Below, one piece after another: positions 25,714 through 45,247 of a stretch of 64,000 bases of DNA. A program made the position numbers and the translations under genes. Each line of letters opens with the position of its first letter. The first letter of the stretch is position 1. The stretch comes from Archilochus colubris (taxonomy: Eukaryota > Chordata > Aves > Apodiformes > Trochilidae). Under the pieces are notes generated by a model, which worked only from the letters and a program-made list of their open reading frames with translations, ran no database searches and had not been told where the DNA came from. The DNA is taken from assembly GCA_023079485.1 (NCBI GenBank), contig CM041090.1:8306519-8370518 (forward strand). The letters are read 5' to 3'.

Positions 25714-25821
25714 CGGATCTCCTGCACTGCCTGCAGCGTGATGGCAATAACTGATGAGACCAGGGATGGGCTGTTCACCTTTTGCCATGATAACAGCTGA
25801 ACTGGTGTAGGATGGATGCTT
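25714..25821 (-). CDS. GPHN: GPHN alternative cassette exon (C2/C3 type)
   Basis: One hundred and eight nt, 36 codons, phase 0 at both ends, so it can be included or skipped without changing frame. Translation: [20 protein letters not shown] followed by [16 protein letters not shown]. It matches the alternative linker cassettes inserted after Lys243 in mammals. As I recall these, C2 is 33 residues and C3 is 36. The first Lys and the GEQ resemble C2. The length and the ISY.HHA.GSA end resemble C3. Donor CCG/gtaaga is good. The acceptor (gtgcattag before AAG) has a weak, purine-interrupted pyrimidine tract, as is usual for cassettes. The intron upstream is only 1,275 bp. In mammals C3 inclusion is tied to non-neuronal tissue and Moco synthesis. 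Whether this is the C2 or the C3 orthologue is open. Confidence 0.88.
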
Positions 25822-27369
<1,548 letters not shown>

Positions 27370-28626
27370 CTATGCACAACAGAAAAGAAATGACTTTGAG
27401 GAGTTACCTGCAGAAGTAAATACGGGCCTTTTCAGATTTACTCTTAAAAGATATTCAGAATTTAAATGTATCTTTTCACCCGATGATAAATAGAACTGTA
27501 AATGCCCGACGCAACTGCTCACAGAGGGTAAAAATACTAACCCAGAACCAGAACTGGGGACTACAGTTTGTATTTTTGGTGCTTTTTTGCATGTAAATAT
27601 AGTTGTTGTGCAACGGGAATACTGGAATTAAGCTAATATTGGATTAAAACTTCAGGAAAAAAGAGTTAAATTTTCATTAACACATAGTACTGAAACCAGT
27701 TCACAGCAGCTGGCAGAATGCTACAAAAATATGGAGTAAAAACATTAACTCTATCCCTGCAGGGATATTACCTTTAAATAATTCCTATTATATTCCCTCA
27801 CAATTGAAGAACAATTCATAAGGGTTTCCATAATTACACTTCTATATAATTATATACTTTTTAAATAATGGATTTATCCTATATCCTGTAAGAATGACAA
27901 ACTACACTGATGTCATTATAATTTCATGCAACTCAGAAAAAAAAATTCTTAATAAATAATTACTTTTCAAACCTCTCCTTGCTCTTTGATTTTAAAACCA
28001 ATTAAAAAGTTTATTTTATATGGCTGGAGAAAGCAAAAAAGCAGATGCTATGTAACTCGTTCCATCATGAGCAGACACATGTACAGCTACCTCTGCTGCT
28101 AAAATGTGCCAATCATTCATCAAAACAAAGAGGAACCTCAGGACATCCTGCAGGGCAGCCTCCTCCTCAGATGTGGGTCAAAATGGAATTCCAGACAGGC
28201 TGCTTAATGCTTTTCAGTGAAGTCTTGAAAAAAATCCAAGAACAGAGACCCCCACAACCTTTCTTGATAATCTGTTCTAATGCTTAATTGGAATGCCTCA
28301 AAGTGACTTTTTTTTTCTTTTCTTTTTATTCAGCTGGAAGCTACCTTCCTCAGTTTACCTTTTTGTCTCCCACCCTCAACCAGGCATCTCAGTCAAGAGT
28401 TCTCTTCATGTCATTTGAGCAGACTGTGTATTAAATTATTGTAAAACAATTGCAAGGTCACAAGAATGAATTGCCATGGCAGTACAGTTAGGAACATAAA
28501 AGCTGACAGAGAAAGCTGACATTATTCTTTTTGTTGCATTTCATTTCAGTTTTGTTTCAAGCATAAGCAAGATTTTTAAAAAGGTATTCCAACATATTAG
28601 AGTATCTAGAAAAGAAATAATACTAA

Positions 28627-28657
28627 ACATTTTGTAAATGGATATTTTACAAAATGT
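28627..28657. repeat. 12-bp perfect inverted repeat
   Basis: ACATTTTGTAAA, a 7-nt spacer, then TTTACAAAATGT, followed by two TGTAAA repeats. In a GPHN intron. No known function. Confidence 0.8.
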
Positions 28658-29444
28658 AAATGTAAATGTAACAAATACCTTGACTAAATAAAAATGACTA
28701 TGTAAACAAAATAGAGCAAACCATCAGAAATTACTAGAGATTAGATAATCAACTTTGCACATCAAAAACATTACTCACAAACACTGTATTTCCTCAAAGA
28801 CACTAAGTAAGAACCCACCTTTCACTTCCTCCTTTAAGAGTAATGAAAAGTCAGACTACTTCATAGATTTATAAATTCTTTAAAAGTTCAATTTTGCACT
28901 GTGAATAACTGGACAAAACTGGATGAGCATAAGATGCTGTATGTAATGAAAATGTATTAAAATATATTTGTAAACATAACAAAGAATTATAACTTTTAAT
29001 GTAACTGCAAACCTCAGTGCTATTGTGGCTCCACAGTGTTATTTTAAACATGGTTTAAAATACTGAGCCATACAACTATCACTACTTCAGTAAAAAAAAG
29101 CACACCTCAAGCAAGTGGTAAACAAGGACAACGATCTGTGAGCTGACCAATAACCATGAAAAGGTACATGAATTATTATCTCATTAGAGAAGTATGTTCC
29201 CCCCCTCCTTCCACTAAAATAAAGCCTTATTGGCTTGACCATTTATGAACAGGTTCCCACTTTCTAAAAGCTCATACCATTTATGAAACTCATTGTTTTA
29301 GGCAATTGGTAGCACAGCTATGAAAACTGCCATAGACCAAATGACTTCAATCAGCATCTGGTAATTTCACACTTTTCACATTAAATACCTTTGTAAGGCT
29401 AAACTACAAGAAAACAGACAAGAGCAACACAAAAATGGAAATAC

Positions 29445-29470
29445 TGTACAGATCTTGATAGATCTGTACA
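29445..29470. repeat. 11-bp perfect inverted repeat, 4-nt loop
   Basis: TGTACAGATCT, TGAT, AGATCTGTACA. A stable hairpin in either strand, in a GPHN intron. Confidence 0.8.
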
Positions 29471-31492
29471 AGTACATGCCACACATTCTCTGGAGAAAAA
29501 ACATTGGCATGCATTGCATCCATTCTTGAGATGAAGTGAAGCATTTATACTGCTGCCATTTTATATTAATATTTTAATATTTACTAATGAACTATGTATA
29601 CTGCTACAATTTCATAGCATTATATAAGCTTCTTATATGATTGTATTAGTATGATGAAAAGGAAATTAGGCAAGTCATAACAGAGAGAGATGAGAGAAAT
29701 TACTGGTAACATCCCATCCTAACTGGTTCTTGAAATCCAGCTTGTTATGGAACAATTTTCTCTACTATTAAATGTAAAAATCTGTTATGAAATCTGATAC
29801 TTTAAAGATGTTTCATATTAAAATAAATTGTGAAAGTACAGAGTATCATCATGACAGAAACAAATAAATCATCAGCTTTTATAAAGCTTGCTTGTACAAT
29901 GAAATCATATGACTTTTTTCTTTTCCAGCAGATTTATCTTTTTTATTTCTTATTCTATATGGAACTATTGTTAAGATATTTACTATCATTTTTTTCATTT
30001 CTTTTCCTCATCCTCCTCCTATGATTTACGTATCCTCACAGTCTGAGTGCCTTAGGGCAGGGAATGACATTTCTTTCTGTACCTAGCATGTTAGAAGTTC
30101 TACTGAACACAGCAAAACCCATTAGAGATTGCAGGCTATTTCATCTCTTTCATAATTCAACAAAAGAAGAAATCTTCTCACTGGTGCACCAGTTCTCTAA
30201 GATAATGAGGCCCTCTGTGATGTGAAATATGTATAGTTACATATGACTTCTCACTCATAACTGGAAGACTTTAAAGCAGGTATATTCCTGCTCCATCACT
30301 TGTTACATGGCTTGAAAACTTTTAAATTTCTTTTCAATAACAGAGTCTCATTAAATTTCCTAAAAAGACTCTAAGGAGTGGTTAAATTATAGAACTAAAA
30401 CACGTAGACAATGTATCTGAAAACCTGTGATGTCTGCTTAAGATAGCAGTATTCAAAACACTTCCTCTTCAACTTTCAGGTGACAACTCACATAAACATT
30501 TTTTATTTATGTCTCAACATAAGTCTTCTGAGCAACAGCGACTTCAGGGCTGTGCTACCAAACACATTAGTACTCTCTCCTCTGTGGCTAGGCACTACTG
30601 GTTCAGAAGATGTTGATAAACTACCATGTACACATTTATTAGAGGCCAGAGGTAAAGACATTTTTTAAGAATGCCACTGCCATAGACTGAGCCCTGGAGA
30701 ACCACATTCTCATGACTGATGGGGCATCTACCTCAGTTTTGTATCAGGCTTTACAGCCCACTATTCAGCTAAGCAGTATTTGTCTGGAGGAGGCTGTTTT
30801 TCTGGATCTATCAGCCACCTACACTGAAAGAAAAGAGCACTGTAAAGATGTAGCCTTAAATACATACAGACACTTGAATTCCTCCTGATGTTTGTGTTTC
30901 TCTCTGCTCTAGTCAGAAAGTATGCATGAATAAAAATGTAAAGCCTAACTTCCCTATCCAAACTTAGCAAAATGAAGGAAGTAAGAAAAACAAACACCTG
31001 TATTAAAGGTAGGAAGTCTGATACCCTTATCAAAAGGATTCCAAAAATCCTCAAACTCTGAAAAGGGATTTTCCATTGTTACCCCTTGTGAACAAAAACT
31101 GGGAGTATTCATACTCCAGGAACTTCTACCATACACTTAGCTTTCTTCTTATTGCTGTGTGAAAAAGAATACTTTTTTGGAAGCTGTAAATAGCACAAGG
31201 ATTGGGTACAATGTGACTCGAGAAGGAGGAACGGTAGGAGACCATTACACTGATCATTAGCTCTGCCTGCTACAGTGAGAACCCTCTTGCACTTCATGTA
31301 ATGTTGTCCTGGTGACAGAATCTTCAATCAGATCAGAATGGTATCGCCCTGACAGAGATGGTGTGTCCAGATACATGAGCATGCATTTCTATTCACTGTT
31401 GTAAAATTGTAGTGAGTACTTTCTATCACTCTGAACAATGGGAAGTACTCATCATGGGACCTCAGTAGCAGTCCAGTAAGATTACTTCTTAC

Positions 31493-31559
31493 CTGTGACC
31501 CTTTCTTGCTACCTGGCAAATTAATTATGAGAGTCTTCCCTCTGATTCCACACACAGGT
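31493..31559 (-). CDS. GPHN: GPHN exon, G domain residues 130-152
   Basis: Sixty-seven nt. The first base (A) completes Arg130 (AG/A), followed by 22 codons reading [20 protein letters not shown] then SQ. The NLPGS-K-G segment is the second conserved MogA/MoaB signature (LPG-S-x-G), which contributes to the molybdopterin-binding pocket. The acceptor is tttcttttcag, a clean pyrimidine tract. The donor is CAG/gtaaga. At 67 nt this is the shortest exon in the window, and its phase matches both neighbours. Confidence 0.97.
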
Positions 31560-35921
<4,362 letters not shown>

Positions 35922-38845
35922 TCAGCTGTATTGCAAAGACACCTATAGAAAATGTTGAAAGTCAAGAACCTATATATGTAGGAAACGTTAACACCACCAC
36001 ATAAATTACAACAATTCCCTCTAACAGAAAAGAAAGAATGTTTGGGAATAAGCAAAGAAAAGACCCAATGTAACTGCATTCTCTTCCTCATCAATCTCAT
36101 ATGTGTTTTCCCACTGAGATTCTCCCAGGCATGAGAAGGGTGAATTGGTCTGCGCAGAAGACAGAAAAAAAAATTTGCAAAGGGAAGCCCATGTAGCAGG
36201 CAGGCAGGAAAGTAGTAAAATGGTAATGATAATGCCCAGAGGCTGAGACCTTCCCTTCTGACTGTGTCAGCAAAACACCAGCTCTAAACAGGCTGGTGGC
36301 TTTTATTCACAAGCAGTCCATATGCAGTGGGCATTGAGAAGCCTGGAAGCAGAGCCTGAACATTCTTGTTGTTTTATTCCATTTTCCACACAGGGAATCA
36401 GATGGAAAATTACTTTTCTGGGATGTGCATTACTTTCTGTCCTTCCTTCCAAAGACAAATTTTCTCAAACACACAATCTGTCTCATCTTCCGACATCTGA
36501 CTTCAGTTTGGATATAATACCTCAAAGGCAGTTTACAGTTCTACCCTCTCTTCATTTCCCTCACTGTAGCTGCTGTTCAGTGGATCATCTTGGTTTATGT
36601 TCTGAAACAAGATTCTAGGTTATTTGGCACAGCTAAAATGTTAGCAATGCTCATAAAGCTGTGAAATCCATTGTAAAACATAAAGCTGAACTACAACGCT
36701 TTGATGGTACAGCTATCAAAACAGAAAAGCAAATCTTAAATATAAGAACACTCTGAATAAGCTAAATTTCCTTGGCAGTTTGATATAGCAAAAGAATAAA
36801 ATACAAGAAAACCAGACAAACTACTCTCTGTGAAAGATTAAACTATAAATAATAACCTTGTAATTCTGTAAGCTCCTACATGTGGAAAACAAAGTCATAG
36901 AGAAGGAAAACCACAGAATTAAACCAGTGGCATCCCTATGATAAGGATCCAGGACTCCTATACTTCCTACACAGCTAAAACAGGAAGGAATAAATAAAAC
37001 AGAAGAAATATCCCTGAGCTGTACAGATATTCAAGTGGCCACACTCTCCAAGATTGCCACTAACATTTAGCATGTTTTAAAGGAGTATGTCAGTATCCAA
37101 AGACATCAGACACAGCTACCAAGATCTTCTATTAATAAGCAATCTTGGTATGTGCTCAGTTGTGGAAAGCAGGAGCTTCAGTTTATGGAAAAACATGTAA
37201 TTCTAATTCAGTAGCTGAGACCACAGCCTCTTCTATCTCAAGCATAGCTTGTTAGTTTTGGTATCCTCTATCCAGAAACAGTAAAGGCACATTAATATAA
37301 TCCAGTGTCTGCATTTCCACTCAGGGGAAATGAGAAGAAGCAGGCTAGGAATTACACAGACTAACTAAAGCCTCTCTACTGAGTGCTTAAGATCAAATTA
37401 TCAATCAAAATTCTTAAGACTGTCCATAAACATGGTGGTTTTTGTAGTATAGAAAAAAAAGGCATTGCAACGGAAAAAGGGACACTTATGCTAACAGTGA
37501 AAAAGTTACTGTAATGTGGAATTCTCTGTGTGTGTATACATAGTAACTCTTTATCTATACCTTTTTTTTTTTTCAGCTGATACCATGCTTCAAAGTTATT
37601 AAAAACCAGCTTTAAATACGAAGTGCTTTTTGAGATTTCTTTTTTGCCCTTGAGCACAGTGACACTTTGGAGATATCATTAGTTAAAATTCTAAACAGGC
37701 TTCAAAGGTAGTACACGATGCTAGAGAGTTCCATAAACAATAATCCTGCAGCTTAGGGACTCCTTCAATGAAATTCAAGTCCATTCTCCAACTTCACAAG
37801 AAAAATGACCTTCATAAAATGTCACTGCCAGCAAGAAATCTGATTGTTAAAAACGTGTAGACTAAGCAACAAAATCTGAAAGGAAAGAATGTCCAAACAT
37901 GTGCAGTTCACAACAGAAATTGCTAAAAATACTTCTTTCAAAATATACATTCATAAATTTATTTCTGCAGGCAAACTTCCAAAAACAGGGAAAAGTTCCT
38001 GTTTTCATATTTGCAACCTGAATGCAAGCAAATGGATGTAACCAGAAAAGGCTGCTACTAAGTAACTTTTACAGTGACATCTGCTCATGAAATCAGCCAC
38101 TGGCAAGTCCAATCCTGGGATGCCCTCAATAATGTGACTGAAAATGTGCTGTTTACAGTAACTGAAATCACCAGCACACTGGGAAGAACACTCTGAGTTA
38201 GATATTCACAAATGAATGAAAATAGCAGTGATTTGCAGATACTTTGTGTCTAGACATACACCCAAGTGCTGGGGGCCAGGTTTTCTAATACTTCTCTCAT
38301 GTTTGAAGGAAGGGTAAATCCAAAACTGGATTTACATCTGTGTCCAGCTCAGGATCTACCTGCAGACTATTAAAGAATTAGTGACTCAGCACTTTCACAT
38401 TTTACCAGAGTTTTAGTAAGGCTGAATTGAGACTGTCAAATTTTGTTTCGTGGGCATTTTTTTCTTGGTAGTATCACTCTCATCCAGACTCTGCCTGCTG
38501 CAGGGGGCCGTAGTGTTAGCACAAAATTAATCACAAATTCAGGCTGTTGCCTCTGGCTCTCTTACGGCAGAAATGATGACACTACCATGTGGGCAGAAGC
38601 AGGCAAAAATGATGAGATTTCATTCAGAGCTGTCACACTGATGCCTTCATCAGGAATGAAGTTATAAACTGATTTCTCAAACCTAAGGCTGATACTATTT
38701 AAAAAGTAGGTGGAAAATACTGGAGTAAATAAAATATAAAAATTACAGCAAAGAAATGTCCCCACTTTCTCCTTCATAAGGTGACAGTTGCAAAGATGAC
38801 AGATGCATATGAGATGGAGGTGCAAACATTCCACAGCTGTGGAAC

Positions 38846-39060
38846 GTTTGAAAGTAAAAGCAAGAGTTCAGAAGAGAGACAGAAAAGAAGAGAGGCCAGT
38901 CTGGGGACTCCAAAGAAAAGCAAGGTTTAGACAGGAGAAGGGAATTGCAAAAACGCAGAGGGAAAGTCCAAGCAAGAGGACTGCAAGAAGGGCAGGGATG
39001 AGAGTAGAGGGAGGGTGAGGGAATGAAGTGAGAGGGATTTAAATAAGACTGTGAGAGGCA
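38846..39060 (+). repeat. purine-rich tract
   Basis: More than 200 bp dominated by A and G on the plus strand (GAGAGACAGAAAAGAAGAGA; AGAGTAGAGGGAGGGTGAGG). In the gephyrin pre-mRNA it is pyrimidine-rich. No clear repeat unit. Confidence 0.5.
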
Positions 39061-41693
39061 GCTTGCACAGGCAATACATGAGGGAAAAACTCAGAAGAAC
39101 CAAAAAGGAAGACAGGACATGATTGGACATGAAGCCAGTCTGTCGGGAATAAGAGAGAGAAGGACAGTGAAACAAAATGGCATTTTCTACTCCACAGAGA
39201 AGTAGAGACCAACAAATAATTATTCTACACAACAGCTCAGGACTTACTAACAATGTCTATGAAAGCAGTTCTTCTCATATTTCATCGTTATATGAATAAA
39301 TACAACTTATTTTAATACACATTTAAAAATTGTTTTTGAAGTGCCTTTTTATTGGAGTTAGGGCATTATGTTCCCAAACCAACTGATATATTTTTAGATA
39401 TCTTTGACGTAGTTGTGGTTGTTTAACAGATGGCTCACTGCCAATTGGTTTCACAGAGTTTTCTGCTGCTTCACTGCCTTTCTTTGCCTCCCTATAAATT
39501 AATCTCGCTCAGTTCCTAACCTGTGGAAGCCCTCCCAGGCAGCTTCTGGAGGATAGATCCACTGCAGATTGCTTTAATTAAAAGACCTAGGACTACTTTT
39601 CTTGAAATGCTCAGAAACTCCTTAGTTTTGTCTTTCAGGTATTAAACACAGCAAAGTTTGCCCTCAGCAGTAAGTAATGATCTGAGACATTTCATATATT
39701 TCCCGGCAGTTTTGGGACAGTAATAGAGTTTCATCTCTTCAAATAAAATGCAAATATGAGATGGAGAAGTCATAATAAATTTAATTAAATTAAGATGACT
39801 GAGACTTTCTCTGTTGAAAACATTATTTCTGTTGAAAAAGTTAAAATCTATGACTCTGCACAGCATATCATAAAGCTATTTATGCAAATTAATGGACAAA
39901 TTTGCAGGTAATTTATATTTAACAGACTACAGCATAGATAACATTTAATTACCTATTTGAACTTTCCACTGAAAGAGGAAGTCTTGCAAGAGCCTAATCA
40001 AAGAAATACCTATGCACCCTCTGCAACAGAGCTCAAAGACCACAGGCAAGCCTCAGAAGACTGGGCAAAGAACTATGAAGACAGATCAAATATGCAACAA
40101 AAATGTCAGTCACGTCTGTCACCCAGTTGTGTAAGAACCGTACATTTTAGGAACAAAAATCGCATCTTTCAGTTTGGAGATGAGATACCTTCAAGGTTAT
40201 TCAGTATACCTCTGCTGTCATTTTTATTCACAAGCCAGCCATTTCAGCTTGTTCTCTACTTCCCAACTCTCATTTTGCAGGGGAGAAAATAGAGCTTACA
40301 TGGAGCTAGACTGAGTAGAACATCTCACTTAAAAATCACTTATCCATTTCTTATCTTACTACAACAAAAAATACAGATTATAGTGTTGGTTTCTTTTGAT
40401 ACTTGTAGATAAGGATCAGTTTTGAGTCACTCATTCTCACCATCATGCTGTCTTTCATTGAATGAATGCTTGAACTCTCTAATGTTCTCTAAAATCAAAT
40501 TTCTTTGGCTAGCTGCTCAGTTAATTTGACAAATGGCTAAAATCAATCACGTGTTACTGTTCCAAAGCAATCAAAGTCAAGCAGGTTTGCAAAATTTTCT
40601 CAAGTTGTCCTCAAAGTTAGTAACTTTCTAACTATGCAGTGGCCTTAACACATCATTGGGGTGTTGCAGCCAGTGATATACCATGGGTATCCTTTGAGTA
40701 CAACAGGTGTCCTTTCACATGTATGTAATTATGATTATCATTGGCTTCTCAATGTCAATAAGATGTCACAGATCCATGTAGGCCAAGAATGGCCTGCATC
40801 CAGAGGGCACTGAATATCTGCTTCTCAACAAGGGGGGGGATCCCAGAAGTAGGTGACTGCTTTCATTCTAGAGCTTCTGACAGATTTACACCTCTCCAAT
40901 GAACATGGTCACATGAACCTTAAAAGTAATAGCCTGAGAGTCATCATTTCCTCAGCAACATGCTATCCATGAGTGCTAATGGTACAGGCCTATAAAAACC
41001 CATCAACTGTTCTAGAGTCCCAGAGTAGTAGAGAATAACTCTCAAAAGGCTTAAGTAAGCACCAATTACTGTGTTTGGGCTTGCAGAACCAACTGGTGTA
41101 AATAGACATCAGGAGAGTGCTGTCCCTGATGCATGAGTTTGTTTCTCCACATGAAGTGACCACTGAGGTTTCTGTCAATTTTCCTGTACAGTAAGTAACT
41201 CAGCCTGAGTTGGAGAGTTTCCATTTTGCTGCTGCTGTTGGGTCTTTCTGATGTTAAATGCTGCTATGCATGCCAGACATATATAGACACATACTGAGAG
41301 CTCTCCCAGGCATTTATAGAATGCTTTTACATAAAATAAAACCAAAACATGGCTAAACATATGAGGGTGGCTTACTCTACCACCTTTCCCTCTTCTCAGT
41401 GGTGAGGTTGGTGCATATTCCTCCAATAACTGACCTGATTATGTATTCCTTTTCCTTTTTTTCTCCCAACTGAGATCTAAGAACAGCCAAAGGTGGATGA
41501 AACCACTATTAGTAGAGTCAAATAAAAATTACATTCAGACACGGGTGTATCTGCGTGCACCAATAGGGTATTTCCACTGATAATAATTCTGCAACACTAA
41601 AATGCTAATTTAAAGTTTGCTTGTACTCACAGCGTATTTGCAGTGACTCTGTTGCCACTAAGATCCTAAATGTCACAGAATGACCCTAAAGAA

Positions 41694-42062
41694 CTTATAG
41701 AACCATAAAACTGTTTTGGTTGGAAAAGACCTTTAAGACTGTCAAGTCCAACCATTAAACCAAGGAGTATGGTGCTAAGCCACATCCCCCAGCACCACAT
41801 CTACATGGCTTCTAAACACCTCCAGGGACTGTGATTCAACTACCACCCTGGGCAGCCTGTTCCAGTAAAGAAATCTTTCCTAATACCAAATCTAAACCTT
41901 CCCTGGCACAACTTGACTTCATTTCCCCTTATTCTATTGCTTGTCACTATGAAGAAGAGACCGACCCGACCCTCTTCAGGTAGCTGTAGAGCACTGAGGC
42001 CTCCCCTGAGCCTCCTTTTCTCCAGACTGAACAACGCCAGCCCCCCACCCTTATGAGGGGTG
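41694..42062 (-). mobile_element. CR1 LINE, 3' end, minus strand
   Basis: Minus-strand CR1 tail and last part of ORF2. The left end (ATAGAACCATAAAACTG...TTGGTTGGAAAAGACC) is the 3' end. The right part (CTGAGCCTCCTTTTCTCCAG, ACTGAACAACGCCAG) encodes the [11 protein letters not shown] region in reverse. The broken frame at 41840-42070 reads [13 protein letters not shown]. Confidence 0.93.
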
Positions 42063-43837
42063 AGAAACAAAGTGTCACAGAAATAAATGCTGTCAGACTA
42101 GATTAAATATAGTCTCTGGTTACTCTCTTTCTCCCCATATCCATGACTGCCTCTGCCTGCAACTTGTCCCCTCCAAACTCCCTCTATTCACTGGGACCCA
42201 TCATACCATTTACTGTAACCTAACAATGCATATGCCTGACACTCAGATACCAGGAGCTAATTCAATGTCTTTGTTTATAAACAGGCATCAGTAAATTATT
42301 CTACCAGTACAACTTCACAGTCTATATAACTGTAAAAAACAATTGTCTGGTAGAAGTACCTCTGACAATACTCAGTGATTTATGCTTGACCAAGCCATGA
42401 ATGTATTCAATTTTTAATAGTTGGACATCAGTGATAGCTATTGTTGCAAACAAAGAATTATGTGTTTATCAGTTAATAAGGATTTTAGTATTTATTGCAA
42501 CTTTCCTTAAAAGATTTTTTCCCTTCAACTGAAAAATGACTAATCAAAAGATTTACTTCATAACATTCAGTTTCGTTTTTACCTACAGCTTTCAAAACAC
42601 TTTGGGGAAGGTGTAGTCACATTTTATATAAAATGAAGACAATGAAAATTTAAACAAATATACTAGAGAAAGCAGCATTGTGGATATTTTGTAACTCATT
42701 CCTGCACCTCAGTAGGTTTGTATCTCAGTTTTGAGATAAAACAAGTGGGATCTGATTTATATAAACTTCCCAGATCACTGATTTACCTGCCCCATTTGTA
42801 TAATGGAAACATTAATTAAATCGGTACATGTGGGCAATCAAACCATGTGCACTTCTAATATATAGTAAGTGCTAACAGTAGCATTTTTATAAGAAAATCC
42901 TGATAGCTAAACTTATTTTTAAGATGGTAAATGTGTGTAAAATTTATGCAATACAAGCTGTTCTTAATTATATGATATTGTCCACCTCCACACACTGCCA
43001 TAAAACCAACAGAACAATCATTTTTAGAAACAGTTATCCAAACAAACACATACTAAGTGCTTTCCTGCACCATGGATTTTATGCTCTACAAACATGCAGC
43101 AGCCCACCAGATGCAGTATGTTACAGCTACGTAAAGGCAGAGTATTTGCAAAGGGGAAGATGTTAGGGAGATCAGCTCATGAAAACAAAAGCTGGGAACA
43201 AGTCCCTGCACTTGCTTACAAGGAAGGATCAGGTGCCTACTTCCTTTTCCAGCTTCTTCATGTGCAAAGTGCTGTGCTTCCCACTTCAAGTCCACTTCAT
43301 CTAAGAATGAATCCCTTGCTGAGTATAACCGAAGACTTACTGGTGATATTATGAGACCATGATGCTATTACAAAAACACTGTTACATTTTATATATCATT
43401 ATTATTATTCTTTAAGTTTTCCTTCAGTTACTTCAAACTGCTTTATATTTAATATAAAATGCAAAAAGCTATGCAATCCATCACGACTTTTGCAAAAATC
43501 TATAAAAGTTGAAGAAGTGGAGCAAAACCTGAGAAATGGAAGTTTTTGTTCACTACAACTCACAGAATCATACAGGCAAAATGAGTGAAATGAGTATCAG
43601 TAAGAATGTCTATAATTAATGTAACTGACAATGTAATGAGCTTTAACTAACGGAATAATAAGTAGGGAGCACTGTCTCACAAAAAAATACCCTATTTAGT
43701 GCTTCTGGTTATGTGTATTACCTTCTAGACAATATATTTATACCAAAAACAGTCACGGTACAGGTAGCTTAATTTTATATAAACCTTGTGCCAAACCTGG
43801 AATTTTTTCACATATAAGGGGGGAGGGAGAATGAAAT

Positions 43838-43872
43838 GAATCTAAAATGAAATCTAAAATGAAATCTAAAAC
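43838..43872 (+). repeat. 12-bp tandem repeat
   Basis: Nearly three perfect copies of AATCTAAAATGA. Confidence 0.8.
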
Positions 43873-45247
43873 TACCTAAGAGGAACAAACCTGTCACTTC
43901 TGCTTAGTTGTGGTATTAGTATCAGAGGGAATGTAAAGATCCTATTCTTCAGAGATCCTCCTCACTGCACACAAAGAATGAGGCCACCAGGCAGAAATGG
44001 ATGCTGCTTTCTTTTAAGAACTTGCTCAGTCTCTCGGGCAGTAAAAAAACCCAAAAGTTCTTACTTGCAATTTCACTTCTCTATATAAATAACTTTGAAG
44101 TGCTTTAGCTCCAATGCATTTCTGACTGGGACTGAGATGTGGAACTCCTTTCCTAGGACAACGTTGTCTGTTGTTTCCTATCAGTTGCTAACTTTTGCCA
44201 AGAACAAATATTGCACATGAAATATCTGTATTTCAGAGACCCCAGTCAGTTCCTGCCACAGGTAAAGTGCAAACAATTTCAGATCTCAAATCATCTATGT
44301 TGAAGATTTAAAAAAAATTTATTCCTAAAATACACTTTCTACACTACAAATGATGAACTACAGAGTGATAATTTTTCAAGAATGTATGATGGTAATCCAG
44401 TAAGTATAAAAAGTACTTTAAGATTCCTTTACATATATATATTTTCCTCCCTAGTAAATCTTAAAGCATGTCTGATAACAACAGCTTTAAAGTACTTCTG
44501 CCATAAGCTAAAAACTCATAGGAAGGATCCTTGCATCTAAATGATGCAATTCATGTGTTCAGAGTCTGAACAGTTGTCAACTGAGGTACACATGATGATG
44601 TACGACTAGAACTGAACAACTAATCATATTTTCAAAAGTCAAAGGGACCCACGGTGCACACTGTCAAACAATTTCCTATACAGAATTATTTAACTCCTGG
44701 CACAAATCATATTTTTTTTTCTCCAAGACTCTGATGGAAATACCTGGATGAAAAGTTTTCTGAGAGAAGATTGCAAATATCTTGGTTGAAACTGCTGCAG
44801 CACAGAGCACTGAAACAGAAGATAGCAAAATTCCTAATCTACAACTAAAAGAGGAATATTAAATATTAAAAATGTACTTTTTCCTTGGGAATTTGATTTT
44901 ACAATTAATGGATTACAATACTTAATAATAATAAAATCAAAACAAAATCCAGTGCAAATGTTTTGCCCCAATTTCACTGTTCCTAAGATATTTTCTGTAC
45001 ACATTTCTGTATGCAAAACACCAGTTTCTTCCAGTTTTAGAAGCTGCTATTGCTACAGTGTCTTTCACACATAACCTAAAACTAGTTCAATCATTTATTG
45101 ACACTACTCAGCTGTAACAGCATAAAGCTTTAACATTAATGCAACTTTGTACTGTATAGGCAAATTCCGTCTGTTTACTTCCTAACTGTCCAGCTCTTAA
45201 CTTCAAAGCCCTGTTCCTATAATGTAGCCACTTTTTCATTAGTATAG

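Larger units (their letters stand above)
27370..31492 (-). other. GPHN: GPHN intron (about 4.1 kb)
   Basis: Phase 0 intron between Gln152 and Glu153. It is AT-rich with two clean small inverted repeats (28627-28657 and 29445-29470). I see no transposon tail or extra exon in it. Confidence 0.9.
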
